64,000 bases of DNA from a bacterium (GCA_016702305.1 JADJEH010000009.1:1-64000), one strand, 5' to 3'; counted from the stretch's first letter, positions 54,401-62,366 are shown. The notes: generated by a model from the sequence alone, not told the origin. Numbers and translations: made by a program.

Positions 54401-54600
54401 AGACGCCCGGCCAGAACAACTGGTCCACGCGCCGCGACGAGGTGCAGTGGTCCATTCAGCCGCGCATGACCTACAGCTTCTCGAACACGGTGCAAGGCGG
54501 CGCCCAGATTCAATATCAGCAAACTAAAGACAAGATCACCGACAAAGGCTCGCGCCTTTTCGAGTTCGGCATCAACGTCAATATCGCCATCCGCGGCTGA
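48406..54600 (+). CDS. sprA: SprA, outer-membrane translocon of the type IX secretion system
   Basis: 2064 residues, with a signal peptide (LLLFLACLCACGISARA). SprA hallmarks are present: the N-terminal SprA_N-type region with GTITIDGKL, IDMTQRFTIAGKIGEKVQVDV, then FPNPNSLSNSATGD and FLDDYESSRRSAPLGLL. The PEEQVRVQDVYPER region follows, and a long C-terminal barrel ends FEFGINVNIAIRG. Known: SprA forms a very large single-chain barrel that exports T9SS cargo and binds PorV. The start is TTG at 48406 with GGACGGAA upstream; no ATG lies close to the signal peptide. At least two tailed cargo proteins are encoded in this window. Confidence 0.88.
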   Translation: MLKPPKGVLLLFLACLCACGISARAEVGFSFLLPTDRDAQPFLRPRHQGLSMDTTRGILIESDQFRKIEPAYDSLYTRVEISIRGSKQNLYQPLVLDYAQYRDLRFAYDLRKVFREITIKDFKAAAAARAGEGIAIDVPFRIKSKTFRRIFGGDNIGLRVQGTITIDGKLRQQKFDELQAANQRNSNTNFNIDMTQRFTIAGKIGEKVQVDVNQDSERLFDFENSLKLTYTGDKDEIIQKVEAGNVSLNLGTRLATFSGQNKGLFGLKTEAKIGALSLTGIASLERGQKNKQRPNDDARRAQWSENDFLQNVYFWITDQAFSSSNGSRYVDGYRENYRRLSNRQHVVADVPLSEIEVWVSSDVPTGGLQGVQTSDGFAVAIQNFDRLELPEDSIRSGQNEYNGTFRRLTPETDYLFDRQLGYIRLRTPLQNNTALACAFVTVDGDTFGTISADTSGVRLILLRPQVPAPSDLSWNLMFRHVYSVQTANIDAANFQMRIVRGEANAGGEEEGLSTGETYLSFFQFDREGNTGGTTPDGLVDNYSAILDPEHGEIHFLDLTPFSPSGVYDLAGPNPTELSLLWDLASLEATDSAGYVDSTMYTQVASQVAQGGRKWIFRTEYKGATSQYNLGPLVLEGSEEVTLNGVPLVRGSDYTIDYLSGELKILNEAAKAANANLEITYESGQVFQLDRKTLLGARAEYELWQDSYVGGMMLYLNEKSLDKRVRIGNEPIRNTLYDLNTQLKFKPTFLTALADRLPLVRTNAPSEFVIDGEVAQVFPNPNSLSNSATGDLNGVAFLDDYESSRRSAPLGLLRKNWQISSIPENPAIDSLRGRFRWWNPRPEEQVRVQDVYPEREVNSQVADRLQSMILEFVPDQSTGRPEESWGGVMRYLGAGYEDQSRAQFLEFWIQLPAREGGELVVDLGALSEDALPNDSMDTEDRPEPGEIVSSPRREYGNGVLSPDEDTGIDSVDAPDPEDMAYWNGPTRPPVPSWDDWQYTIGSSDYKFINGTENSLNDESGNIPDSEDLNGNGTLDQANDYFSYTIELNDNNPYIVGGQTNERRWRLFRIPLDSDDPAVLRTVGNPSLTNIRFARMYMTGRTDSSRIQIVQNDIVSNEWLPQYVNADSTEFVSVAVINNHENPGYESPPGVQGEIDPITNLRQREQSLVLKINELGGAGAPTEFFVAKNLFQQLNMIEYKRLKMFIHGGGIDEALFEDEQYQLVLRLGSSYSNTSDNYYDIVKTIYKGWDARNAIDVAMNDLSILNAWRADSTRAGWDRRIATTNGRFGVALDTLNFPQDSLIIDGRPSLQNVGFIALGIRAKKHYNNIGDEIWVDELRVSDIYKDPGTAGEFATTLKIADLLTANGSYTERDADFHNVNTRTGDQRSTTQLRGSLNLSLHKFGLENYGFQLPVSVNRTETDEVPKYVPNTDARVDQDHPDSTVVSRAVTTTFNASYSKSGNSKNPLVRWTMEKLRLGWDHSVSSRKDYLTLRQDQTTTNARAEYAFPTASGRGIAPLWFLQSTPLLSELGNPHIFIKPKQLSGNINARRSNSVRQTRAGVSTASPDFGAQASGSIGWDITQTLGTGFASSYGWTMLDIDSLDTNNDGRIDSITASAKTWKDLTNLNRRELNAEGWNWINTYSPQFGRWLQPSFNYNATYNFGNPNRSNSANQSVANNATLGGDLSLDMKQIFGGGGGLRRGDARDRARSLSQKTDSTQHDSTSAPAERGPGFSPLKFAGKALWPVKTALLLLDPIQLSMDKAKRHSQNAVKGQADLNYRLGFTTDPGIATDTALVSNPQSNETFDYTARSGIRLSRDIRTSFSWSLRTAENTAQTVTGSNEQTYFWIADDNGIVTELPFADVTMDWTGLERLPFVSKAARTISLNSGLSTRFKEDWKNDANNIDARNYSRQWNPLIGVNVSWLNGLESQLRINAASTLTDAVVQRSKARTSSRGATGSVSYTLRSGFRLPVLWFGSMRLENSTTFSLNLDYQTSINENTQTPGQNNWSTRRDEVQWSIQPRMTYSFSNTVQGGAQIQYQQTKDKITDKGSRLFEFGINVNIAIRG

Positions 54601-54645
54601 TCTTTCGCCGCACCGCTGCGCGTGCAGTGACTTCCGCAACAACAA

Positions 54646-55527
54646 ATGCTCTCACGAATTCTTATCACCATGCTGCTGACCGTCGCCTCGGCGCACGCGT
54701 TTGATCAAGATCGCGCCTACACGCTGTTGCAGGCGCAGGTCGCGTTTGGACCTCGTGTCCCGAACAGCGTGGCCGCCGATTCGTGCCGCGAGTTCTTGCG
54801 CCGCGAGCTCAGCTACTGGTGTGATACCGCGTGGGTACAGCCGTTTCAATACTCGAGCGCCGATCGCGGCACTTCGCTCAACCTCTTTAACATCGTCGGC
54901 CAGATCAACCCCAAAGCCGCCGACCGCGTGATGCTCTGCGGACACTGGGATGCGCGCCCGATGGCTGACCGCGACCCCGATTCCACCAAGCGCCATCTGC
55001 CGATTGACGCCGCCAACGACGGCGCGGGCCAGATCGCCATACTGCTCGAAATCGCGCGCCAACTCTCACTCAAGCCCGTCCCCTTCGGTGTGGACATCGT
55101 GTTCTTTGACGGGGAGGACTACGGTCGCGAGGGCGTCACCGAGGATTACCTGATCGGCTCGCGGCACTTCGCGCGCACGCAGCCGATTCCCGCGCCGCGC
55201 TACGGCATTCTGCTCGATTTGATCTCCGAGAAGGACCTGCGCATTCAATATGAAATGCACTCCTTCATGTACGCGCGCTCCATTGTTGACAAAGTATTCG
55301 CCGCCGCCGAACGCACCAAAGCCATGTCCTTCGTCCGCGAACCCGGTCAAGCCGTCATTGACGACCACGTTCCATTTTTGGAAAAGGGCATCCCCGTCAT
55401 TGACTTGATAGACATGGAATACAAATACTGGCATACGCTCGGCGATACGCCGGACAAGTGCTCGCCTTACAGCATGGGCGAGGTCGGCCGCGTCGTGCTG
55501 GACGTACTATACCACGAGAAATTCTGA
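54646..55527 (+). CDS. Exported M28-family glutaminyl-peptide cyclotransferase
   Basis: The 293-residue protein has a signal peptide ending SAHA. The Zn-peptidase-fold motifs of glutaminyl cyclases are visible: GHWDARPMADRDP, DAANDGAG (metal-binding Asp125), FDGEDYG (acidic pair 157-158), IDDHVPFLEKGIPVIDLID and YWHTLGDTPDKCS (metal-binding His). Known: such enzymes convert N-terminal Gln to pyroglutamate. In T9SS bacteria many exported proteins carry this after signal-peptide removal. It lies 45 bp after sprA, and a TGATG junction couples it to the Ppx gene. Confidence 0.88.
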   Translation: MLSRILITMLLTVASAHAFDQDRAYTLLQAQVAFGPRVPNSVAADSCREFLRRELSYWCDTAWVQPFQYSSADRGTSLNLFNIVGQINPKAADRVMLCGHWDARPMADRDPDSTKRHLPIDAANDGAGQIAILLEIARQLSLKPVPFGVDIVFFDGEDYGREGVTEDYLIGSRHFARTQPIPAPRYGILLDLISEKDLRIQYEMHSFMYARSIVDKVFAAAERTKAMSFVREPGQAVIDDHVPFLEKGIPVIDLIDMEYKYWHTLGDTPDKCSPYSMGEVGRVVLDVLYHEKF

Positions 55528-56459
55528 TGATTCGCGCAGGCTCCATAGATATCGGCACCAACACGACGCTTGCGCTGCTCGCCGAAGGATCGGGCGACAC
55601 GCTGCGTACCATCAAGGACTCGCTCACTCCGAACCACCTCGGCGAATCGTTGCGCGAAGACGGCACGCTGCCGACCGACGTCATCGCCGTCAACGTGGAT
55701 CTCTTGCACGAACTGCTCCGCGATTTTCGCGCGCAGGGCGCCGTGGACGTGGTGGCCGGTGCGACGGCGGTCATGCGCACCGCCAAGAATCGTGAAGAAT
55801 TTCAGCGCGCCGTCAAGGAGATTACCGGCCTCGATCTGCTCGTGCTCTCCGGCACGCAGGAAGCCGCGCTAACATACGCCGGCGCAGTTTCAGCTTTGGA
55901 ATTGCTCCCGCACGAGCGGGTGAATGTCATTGACGTCGGCGGCGGTTCCACCGAAGTGATCAGCGGCCAGGGCAATGTGCCCGGTCAAAGCGTCAGTCTC
56001 GAAGCCGGCGCGGTCACGCTCACGCGCCGCAACTTCACGCCCGACGAAGCGCCCGCGCCTGAAGAAATCACGCGCTTGCGTCACGAAGTGCGCCGCTTGC
56101 AAGGCAATCTCTTCTCACCGGAGTCGTTGACCGGTATTCCGTGGATTATTGTCGGCGGCACGCCCGTCACCTTGGCCATGCTCAAGCTCGGCATCACGCG
56201 CTACCAGCCCGACAAGGTCAGCGGTGCCGAACTCACCGCTGAAGATCTCGACATGCTCATCAGCCGTTTCGCCGGACGTCATCCTGACGAATTGCAAGCG
56301 CTGCCGGCCATGCCGCCGGGACGCGGCAAGTATATTCTCGCGGGCACGTTGCTCTTGCGCGAACTCTATGACGTGCTCCACATTCACACCGCGAACGTCT
56401 CCGAGCGCGGCCTGCGCCACGGACTGTGGCTCGCTCACTTCGGACGACAGGAGGTCTGA
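55527..56459 (+). CDS. ppx: Ppx/GppA family exopolyphosphatase
   Basis: This 310-residue actin-fold phosphatase has the phosphate-1 motif GSIDIGTNTTLALLAE, GATAVMRTAKNREEF, LSGTQEAALTYAGA and the phosphate-2 motif VIDVGGGSTEVI. It corresponds to the short, single-module form that hydrolyses polyphosphate or pppGpp. ATG 55527 overlaps the preceding stop by one base (TGATG). The frame is open to 55458, but the earlier part lies within the cyclase gene and lacks family similarity. Confidence 0.92.
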   Translation: MIRAGSIDIGTNTTLALLAEGSGDTLRTIKDSLTPNHLGESLREDGTLPTDVIAVNVDLLHELLRDFRAQGAVDVVAGATAVMRTAKNREEFQRAVKEITGLDLLVLSGTQEAALTYAGAVSALELLPHERVNVIDVGGGSTEVISGQGNVPGQSVSLEAGAVTLTRRNFTPDEAPAPEEITRLRHEVRRLQGNLFSPESLTGIPWIIVGGTPVTLAMLKLGITRYQPDKVSGAELTAEDLDMLISRFAGRHPDELQALPAMPPGRGKYILAGTLLLRELYDVLHIHTANVSERGLRHGLWLAHFGRQEV

Positions 56460-56461
56460 AC

Positions 56462-57679
56462 ATGATTACCCGCGCCCTGCTGCTTTTGCTCTTCCTGCTT
56501 TGCTTTGCTGCCTGCGACGGTGACGATCCGCAGATCGTCGAGCCTGTCCCCACGATCCAAGCGGTCAGCATGCCCACCGACCTGCTCTGTAATGACGACT
56601 CCGTATATGTCTTCAGCATGCGCGTCGCCAACATTCCCGGCGTGACGCACGTCGAGTGCACAATTACCGGCCCGTCCGGCGGCAATAGTTACACCATGCT
56701 GCTCATGGACGATGGCGGCAGCGCCGCGCTCGCTGGCCCGGATTTCGCCTCCACTACTTCTCTCGACATCGTGCCTAACAACGGCACGTTCACGCGCGGT
56801 CTGCGCGCCGATCTGCTCTGTCTGCACGATCAAGGCGTCTATCGTTTCGACTTCTTCACCCGCGGCGGCGACCGCACGGTCAGCATTGAAAACGTGGATA
56901 TCGAGCTGCGCCAACTTAGCGTATGCCTGATGAGCGGCATTGACACCGCAGCCGCGTCATCCTTCCCGGCCTGCTTCGAACCGCGCGACTTATCCGTGAC
57001 CATCACGCAGCCACAGGGCATCGCGATAGACTCCGTGCGCGCTGCAATCCTCGATGGCGACACGCTCTATGTCGGCGTGGATATGCAGCCCGGCTCCGGC
57101 GACAACTGGTCAGTTGACCTTGCACCCCGCCTCTTCGGCGTGACTCCGGCCGGCAGCGATTACACGCTGCGCATGAGCGCTTTCACGCGCTTCGGTCTCA
57201 CCTGCGTCGCCGAAATTCCCGACGTCTATATTGACAACGCGCTGCCCGTGGTTTCAAATCTCCAGCTCCCTGACACGCTTTATCGGCCTGTCTCCACCGG
57301 CGATATTGACACGATTGAATTCTATATTTCCTACGAGGATTGCGAACTCGCCACGTGGAGCCAGACGAACGCCGTTTGGTTTGACGTACGCCGGGAAGAC
57401 CTCGAGTGGCCGCCGCAGACCTTCGCGGATTTCTTTCTGCGCAATGACGGCGTCGCCCCCGATCTCGCGGTCGGTGACAACATCGCCTCAGCCTTTCTCC
57501 AAGTGCCGAATCGTCCCGACCTGCCCAACTATCTCTATTATTTCCGCTTCTATTCGATTGACCCCGCGTCCGGCGACTCGACGGACTATCTGCTCGATAG
57601 CACGCGCATTATTCAACCGGGCGCGTTGAACGACGGCGGAACGCCGACGGATGGTCTCGGCTTATCGACTTATAAATAG
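56462..57679 (+). CDS. Lipoprotein of unknown function, paralogue of the next gene
   Basis: The 405-residue product has a lipobox CFAAC followed by DGDD. The mature part looks like several beta-sandwich domains (VSMPTDLLCNDDSVYVFSMR, LLMDDGGSAALAG, NNGTFTRGLRAD, DTIEFYISYEDCEL). It shares the layout DDGG, then NNGxFTR, with the product of the following gene. A strong AGGAGGT lies 6 nt before ATG 56462, overlapping the end of ppx. No known family; a cell-surface role is inferred. Confidence 0.75.
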   Translation: MITRALLLLLFLLCFAACDGDDPQIVEPVPTIQAVSMPTDLLCNDDSVYVFSMRVANIPGVTHVECTITGPSGGNSYTMLLMDDGGSAALAGPDFASTTSLDIVPNNGTFTRGLRADLLCLHDQGVYRFDFFTRGGDRTVSIENVDIELRQLSVCLMSGIDTAAASSFPACFEPRDLSVTITQPQGIAIDSVRAAILDGDTLYVGVDMQPGSGDNWSVDLAPRLFGVTPAGSDYTLRMSAFTRFGLTCVAEIPDVYIDNALPVVSNLQLPDTLYRPVSTGDIDTIEFYISYEDCELATWSQTNAVWFDVRREDLEWPPQTFADFFLRNDGVAPDLAVGDNIASAFLQVPNRPDLPNYLYYFRFYSIDPASGDSTDYLLDSTRIIQPGALNDGGTPTDGLGLSTYK

Positions 57680-57711
57680 ACTCGTATCACCTTCCACCAC
57701 GGAGGCTAACC

Positions 57712-58914
57712 GTGCGCTGGATACTCGCTCTTTTATTGGTTTCGTTGGCTATCTGGAGCTGTGACGAGGTGGAATCTCCGCAATCGCGCATCGTCCTGCT
57801 CGAAGCCCCTGATCGCCTCTCATTCTTGTACTATTACTGGGAACCGCAGCCCTACGAGACGACCTCCGTGCGCTTCGTGGTGTCGCTCGATCCGCCGGTC
57901 GCCGACGTGGAATCTGTACAGTGCCGCGTCTTGGTCGGCGACCACAACGGCACGCTCGTGGACAGCTTCACGCTTTATGACGACGGTGGCACGATCCAAC
58001 GCATCGGCTCCGAGTGCGAAGCGCCCTACAGCGGCGACCACGAAGCCAACAACGGTAATTTTACTCGCGTAGTCCGTCCGTGGGTGTTCGCGCCAAACTA
58101 TCCCGGCGTTCCCGTATGGTTCCGATTTTATGTCGCGCATCGCGAGAGCGATTTTCAGTTAGTCGAGCACGCCGCCGCGACGTGGCGACCCTACTTCACG
58201 CTCGACTACACGGCCACACCGCCCGACTTTTTCACGTATTGCGACGACTCGGCCGTCTTTGAATTGCATCTGACGCGTGACCCGACCGACGAAATTGAGC
58301 GCGTGAGAATCGGCTACTCAAATTATAGCTGGTTCGAATCTGAGTACCCCTGTGTGCCGACTTCCGGCGACTCGATTTGGCGCGGCGCAGTGCCGTCGTC
58401 GGATGACGGTTGGTACAACTCCTCAGGGAACCGGATCGCAGTCTGGGCGCAAACACGTCTCGGCTACAGCGAAATGGTATGGTTGGAGTACAGCTTTCAG
58501 CCCGACCCGCCGTCCGTTGACCTGAGCCATACGGTGGATACGCTGCGCATCCAGAACTCCGCCGCCGCCGAAACGCTCTATGTGGTTTCGCAAGCGCTGG
58601 CCTGTCCCACGCGCGGCATCGTCGGCAATGCCGCGACCTTTCCGTGGACCACGATGCCCACGTTCCCCTTCTGGACCTCGCGTCTGGACTACGAGTTTCT
58701 CGACTGCGGCACCGACGGCGACGCCGTCGAAGGCGACGGTCTGGCCACGGCGCGCTATCTGGTTTTTGCCTCGAACACGGCCACACCGCAAGACCTGACC
58801 ATCGTGACGATGTCTGGCATTTCGCACTACGTGAGCTGTTCCTTCATAGACGATGATGGTCTCATGCACGCGCGTTTCGACACGGTTCGCGTGTTCGTGA
58901 TTCCCCCTCAGTGA
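57712..58914 (+). CDS. Lipoprotein of unknown function, paralogue of the previous gene
   Basis: The 400-residue product has a lipobox AIWSC followed by DEVESP. It is beta-rich (TTSVRFVVSLDPPVADVESVQ, LYDDGGTIQRIG, ANNGNFTRVVRPW) with the same DDGG and NGNFTR arrangement as its upstream neighbour, so the two probably arose by duplication. The start is GTG 57712 with GGAGG at 8 nt. No enzyme motif is seen. Confidence 0.75.
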   Translation: MRWILALLLVSLAIWSCDEVESPQSRIVLLEAPDRLSFLYYYWEPQPYETTSVRFVVSLDPPVADVESVQCRVLVGDHNGTLVDSFTLYDDGGTIQRIGSECEAPYSGDHEANNGNFTRVVRPWVFAPNYPGVPVWFRFYVAHRESDFQLVEHAAATWRPYFTLDYTATPPDFFTYCDDSAVFELHLTRDPTDEIERVRIGYSNYSWFESEYPCVPTSGDSIWRGAVPSSDDGWYNSSGNRIAVWAQTRLGYSEMVWLEYSFQPDPPSVDLSHTVDTLRIQNSAAAETLYVVSQALACPTRGIVGNAATFPWTTMPTFPFWTSRLDYEFLDCGTDGDAVEGDGLATARYLVFASNTATPQDLTIVTMSGISHYVSCSFIDDDGLMHARFDTVRVFVIPPQ

Positions 58915-58930
58915 TTTTCTTGGAGACGAT

Positions 58931-60484
58931 ATGCCTCTGCTGATCATACTCCTGCTGACCACCGCCGCCTTTGCGCAATTCGCGCCGTACTCCCTCACTG
59001 TGAGTTCGGATGCCCGCGCGCGCGCGCTGGACGCCGACCCCGAACCGCGCCTGGGTTCCAATGTCATCATAGACATTCTCGGTACGAGCGACTCCGCTCG
59101 CCTCTGGCTTGGCACGGGGAATGGCGTCACGCGCCTCACGCTCGATTTGAATAGCGGCGTCGAAGACCAGCGCTATCAATTCGCAAATTTCGGTGAAGCG
59201 CAGGGCTTGGGCAAGGGTGGCATCTCAGGTCTCTATGTCACAGATTCCATCATCTGGGCCGCGTTTGCCTTCGACACCACGGTCGGCATCAGCGGCGCAG
59301 GCGGCGGCCTGGCCTATTCGCGCAACGACGGCGACACATGGACGTGGCTGCCCCAACCGCGCGACGGCATTTACGGCTTGAACCGTCAAACCGGTCTTGA
59401 TACCGTGCTCGGCTACTGGCCCACCGCGACCAACGTGGACAACATCACCTACGCCTTCGCGATGACGCCAAACTACGTCTGGATCGTCTCCAAGGGCGGC
59501 GGCCTGCGCAAACACGTCTACGCGGCGGACTACACCGACTATCAGGACACTACCGGCTGGCGCGTCGTCTCACCGGACGGCACGCCGTTCAACACCGGCG
59601 CGGAACTTGCTGACCGCTCTTTTAGCATCACCTACGACGGCACGAACCTCTGGGTGGGCACCGCCGCCGGTATCTTCCGCTCGAGCGATGAAGGCGAATC
59701 ATGGGAAGTCTATAACGCCAACAACTCCGACATCAGCGGCAATTTCGTGACCGCGCTCGACTATTCACCCGCGACCAACACCGTGTGGGCCGCGTCGTGG
59801 CGCGCGCAAGGTGGCGACGAATTTTACGCCGTCTCGACCACCTCAAACGGCGGCGCGACATGGGAAGTCACCCTCACCGAAGCGCAGATCGAGCAAACGA
59901 TTGGTCGCCGCGAAACGCCGCGCATTCACGGCTTCGCCTTCGACGGTGCGGCCACCTACGCCTGCGATGACATCGGTTTGTGGAAGACCACCAACGGCGG
60001 CGCGTCATGGGAACTCTTTCCGCAAATTGCCGACTCCGCGCGCGCCGGACATCGCTTCGAAGAAGACGACATCTACGCCGCGCTGAAAAGCACGACGCCC
60101 AATCTGTTATGGACCGGCGGACTCGACGGCTTGGCCGCCAGCGCCTCGAGCGGCGCGCGTTGGCACATTCTGCAAACTGCCGAACCACTGACTTCTTCGG
60201 CGCGCGATGCCGACACCTACGCCTATCCCAATCCCTATTCGCCCTCGCGCTACAATGCTGTGCGCATCCGTGTGAGTTCATCCGGCGGCGCGGCCACGCT
60301 AACCGTTTACGATTTCGCCATGAGTGAGGTCGTCGCGCTGCCTGCGCAAACGCTCAACCCCGGCGAAGACTATCTGACCTGGGACGGCCGCAAGGACGGC
60401 GTGGAAATCGCCAACGGCACCTACTTCTACAAAGTCGAAAAACCCGGCGGCGAAGTCTGGGGCAAACTGATCATTCTGGATTAG
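58931..60484 (+). CDS. Exported Asp-box propeller protein with FlgD-like C-terminal domain
   Basis: The 517-residue protein has a signal peptide ending AAFA, so the mature chain would start QFAP. A propeller with Asp-box motifs follows (YSRNDGDTW, SSDEGESW, TSNGGATW, TTNGGASW). The last ~90 residues form a FlgD-type Ig-like tail (YPNPYSPSRYNAVRI, WDGRKDGVEIANGTYFYKVE) related to sorting/anchoring tails in FCB bacteria. It is probably secreted or surface-attached. GGAG lies 8 nt before the ATG. The gene lies between lipoproteins and PorV-like genes in one direction. Confidence 0.82.
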   Translation: MPLLIILLLTTAAFAQFAPYSLTVSSDARARALDADPEPRLGSNVIIDILGTSDSARLWLGTGNGVTRLTLDLNSGVEDQRYQFANFGEAQGLGKGGISGLYVTDSIIWAAFAFDTTVGISGAGGGLAYSRNDGDTWTWLPQPRDGIYGLNRQTGLDTVLGYWPTATNVDNITYAFAMTPNYVWIVSKGGGLRKHVYAADYTDYQDTTGWRVVSPDGTPFNTGAELADRSFSITYDGTNLWVGTAAGIFRSSDEGESWEVYNANNSDISGNFVTALDYSPATNTVWAASWRAQGGDEFYAVSTTSNGGATWEVTLTEAQIEQTIGRRETPRIHGFAFDGAATYACDDIGLWKTTNGGASWELFPQIADSARAGHRFEEDDIYAALKSTTPNLLWTGGLDGLAASASSGARWHILQTAEPLTSSARDADTYAYPNPYSPSRYNAVRIRVSSSGGAATLTVYDFAMSEVVALPAQTLNPGEDYLTWDGRKDGVEIANGTYFYKVEKPGGEVWGKLIILD

Positions 60485-60495
60485 GAAATCACCGT

Positions 60496-61449
60496 ATGAA
60501 GACTTTCATCCTTGCTCTCCTGATCTCATCCACGGCCTTTGCCGCCACCAACGGCGGACTCGGCGGCGCGTTCACTCGCGTCGGCGCGGGCGTGCGTGCG
60601 CAGGCGATGGGCAATGCCTTCACCGCCGTGGCCGAAGGGCCGTCCGCACTCTACTTCAATCCCGGCGCCCTCTCATTTCAGGAGAATTCCGAGTTCAATG
60701 CATCGAGCCGCAGCATGGCGCTCGACCGGCGCGTGGACTACGTCGGCTTCTCCACGCCCCTCAAGCCTAAAACCGAAGGCAAAGTCGTCAATGCGGGCGT
60801 TGCGGTGGGTTGGCTGCATGCCGCTGTCAATGACATTGACTCGCGCGACTTCGACGGTCGGCCGCTGGAGATGATTGACATGTCGTCAAACGTCTTTCAA
60901 TTCGGTTTCGGCATACAGTTCTCGCCGAAGATCGGCGCGGGAGTCGCGGCCAAAGTCGTCTATGAGACTTTTGGCAAGATCGCCGATGACAACTCCTCCG
61001 TCAATGGCAACGGTTTCGGCGTGGATGCCGGGCTCTTTGCCAAACCAATCGAGCATCTGACGCTCGGCGCCCAGCTTAAAGACCTTAACTCCAAGACAAC
61101 GTGGAACACCTCGAACTACTGGAGTCAGGGCACAAGCAAGATTGACGAGTGGCCTTTGCAGTATCGCATCGGCGGCGCCTACCAATACGAATGGCTGCTC
61201 GGCGCGCTCGATATTGAAGGCAGCGAAGAGGGTGAAACCAAATTGCACGCCGGCGCCGAAGCCAAGACCGCCATCACCGACCGCCAGTGGGTCGCGGGAC
61301 GGCTCGGACTCGACCACGAGAATTTCAATATCGGCGTCGGTCTCGGGTTCGAGTTCTGGAAAGTTCTGTCTAAGGTTGATTTCACCTACACGCTTGAGAC
61401 GGTCGCACCCGATGACGCTGTCGCCGTCAGTTGGGGCGTTGAGTTCTAA
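60496..61449 (+). CDS. PorV/PorQ family outer-membrane protein
   Basis: The 317-residue protein has a signal peptide (STAFA). The family start GVRAQAMGNAFTAVAEGPSALYFNPGAL is present (cited by its halves GVRAQAMGNAFTAV and EGPSALYFNPGAL), followed by FadL-like barrel strands ending VSWGVEF. Known: PorV binds SprA and hands T9SS cargo to the attachment complex. Whether this one acts as PorV or as another family member cannot be told from sequence alone. It is 11 bp downstream of the propeller gene. Confidence 0.88.
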   Translation: MKTFILALLISSTAFAATNGGLGGAFTRVGAGVRAQAMGNAFTAVAEGPSALYFNPGALSFQENSEFNASSRSMALDRRVDYVGFSTPLKPKTEGKVVNAGVAVGWLHAAVNDIDSRDFDGRPLEMIDMSSNVFQFGFGIQFSPKIGAGVAAKVVYETFGKIADDNSSVNGNGFGVDAGLFAKPIEHLTLGAQLKDLNSKTTWNTSNYWSQGTSKIDEWPLQYRIGGAYQYEWLLGALDIEGSEEGETKLHAGAEAKTAITDRQWVAGRLGLDHENFNIGVGLGFEFWKVLSKVDFTYTLETVAPDDAVAVSWGVEF

Positions 61450-61466
61450 AGGATAAAGGACAAGGG

Positions 61467-62366
61467 ATGAAGATAGACCGCCGTTTGGCTCTCGTTGCGC
61501 TGCTTTGCGCTCTCGCCGTTTCGAGTGCCGTCGCGCAAACGGGCTTCACGTTCCTCGAGATACCGGTCGGCGCGCGCGAAAGTGCGCTGGGCGGCTCGGG
61601 CGTTGCGCTCGTGACCGGTCCCACTTCCGCCGCCCACAATCCCGCTGCCTTAGCGCTCTTGCGCCGCACAAGTTTTGTGGCCAACAGCACACGGCACTTC
61701 GGCGACACCCGCGCACAGTATTTTGCGCTCGGGATCAGAACCAAGCGCCTCTACATTGCACCGCACTTCTGGGGCACCCGTGTTCCCGACATCGAGTACC
61801 GCACACAGCCCACGCAAGAACCGATCAGCGAGTTCGATGCCACGTACGCGGCATCGGGCGTCTCGGTCGGCTGTCAGCCGCTGCCCAAACTCTCCGCCGG
61901 GCTTACGCTTCGCTACCTCTATTCGGACATTCAGTTTGAGACCTCGGAAGGCTGGTCATCGGATGCTGGCCTGTTGTGGAGCACCCCCGTGGAGCAGTTG
62001 CGCGTCGGTGCCGCGGTCAACCACCTCGGCAACGTCAACGCCTATGCCTCCGAAGACGTCACCCTCCCCACAACCCTCCGCATCGGCGGCGCGTGGCAGC
62101 AGCCGCTCGGTCAGGCTGGCGCGCTACTCGTGACCGCCGAAGGGGCCGCCGTGCAGGACCAGACGCCGCACTTCTCCGGCGGCTTCGAGTTCCAAGCACC
62201 TGAATATCTTGCACTGCGGGTGGGCTACGTCGCCGGACTGGATACCCAAGGCGTCGCCTTCGGCGCTGGATTGCACTTCAAACGCTTCCGCGTAGACTAC
62301 GCCTTCCTCCCCTACAAAGAGGAGTTGGGTGAGGGCCATCGCGTAGGTCTGGGCATAGACTTTTAG
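61467..62366 (+). CDS. PorV/PorQ family outer-membrane protein (second copy)
   Basis: The 299-residue protein has a signal peptide ending SAVA, leaving a mature Gln (QTGFTFL). The family start is FLEIPVGARESALGGSGVAL followed by SAAHNPAALALL. The barrel ends with RVGLGIDF, an aromatic C-terminus typical of BAM substrates. It is more divergent from the PorV consensus than its neighbour and closer to PorQ-like proteins (LEIPVGAR-ALGG). It starts 17 bp after that neighbour and ends the T9SS block. Confidence 0.85.
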   Translation: MKIDRRLALVALLCALAVSSAVAQTGFTFLEIPVGARESALGGSGVALVTGPTSAAHNPAALALLRRTSFVANSTRHFGDTRAQYFALGIRTKRLYIAPHFWGTRVPDIEYRTQPTQEPISEFDATYAASGVSVGCQPLPKLSAGLTLRYLYSDIQFETSEGWSSDAGLLWSTPVEQLRVGAAVNHLGNVNAYASEDVTLPTTLRIGGAWQQPLGQAGALLVTAEGAAVQDQTPHFSGGFEFQAPEYLALRVGYVAGLDTQGVAFGAGLHFKRFRVDYAFLPYKEELGEGHRVGLGIDF

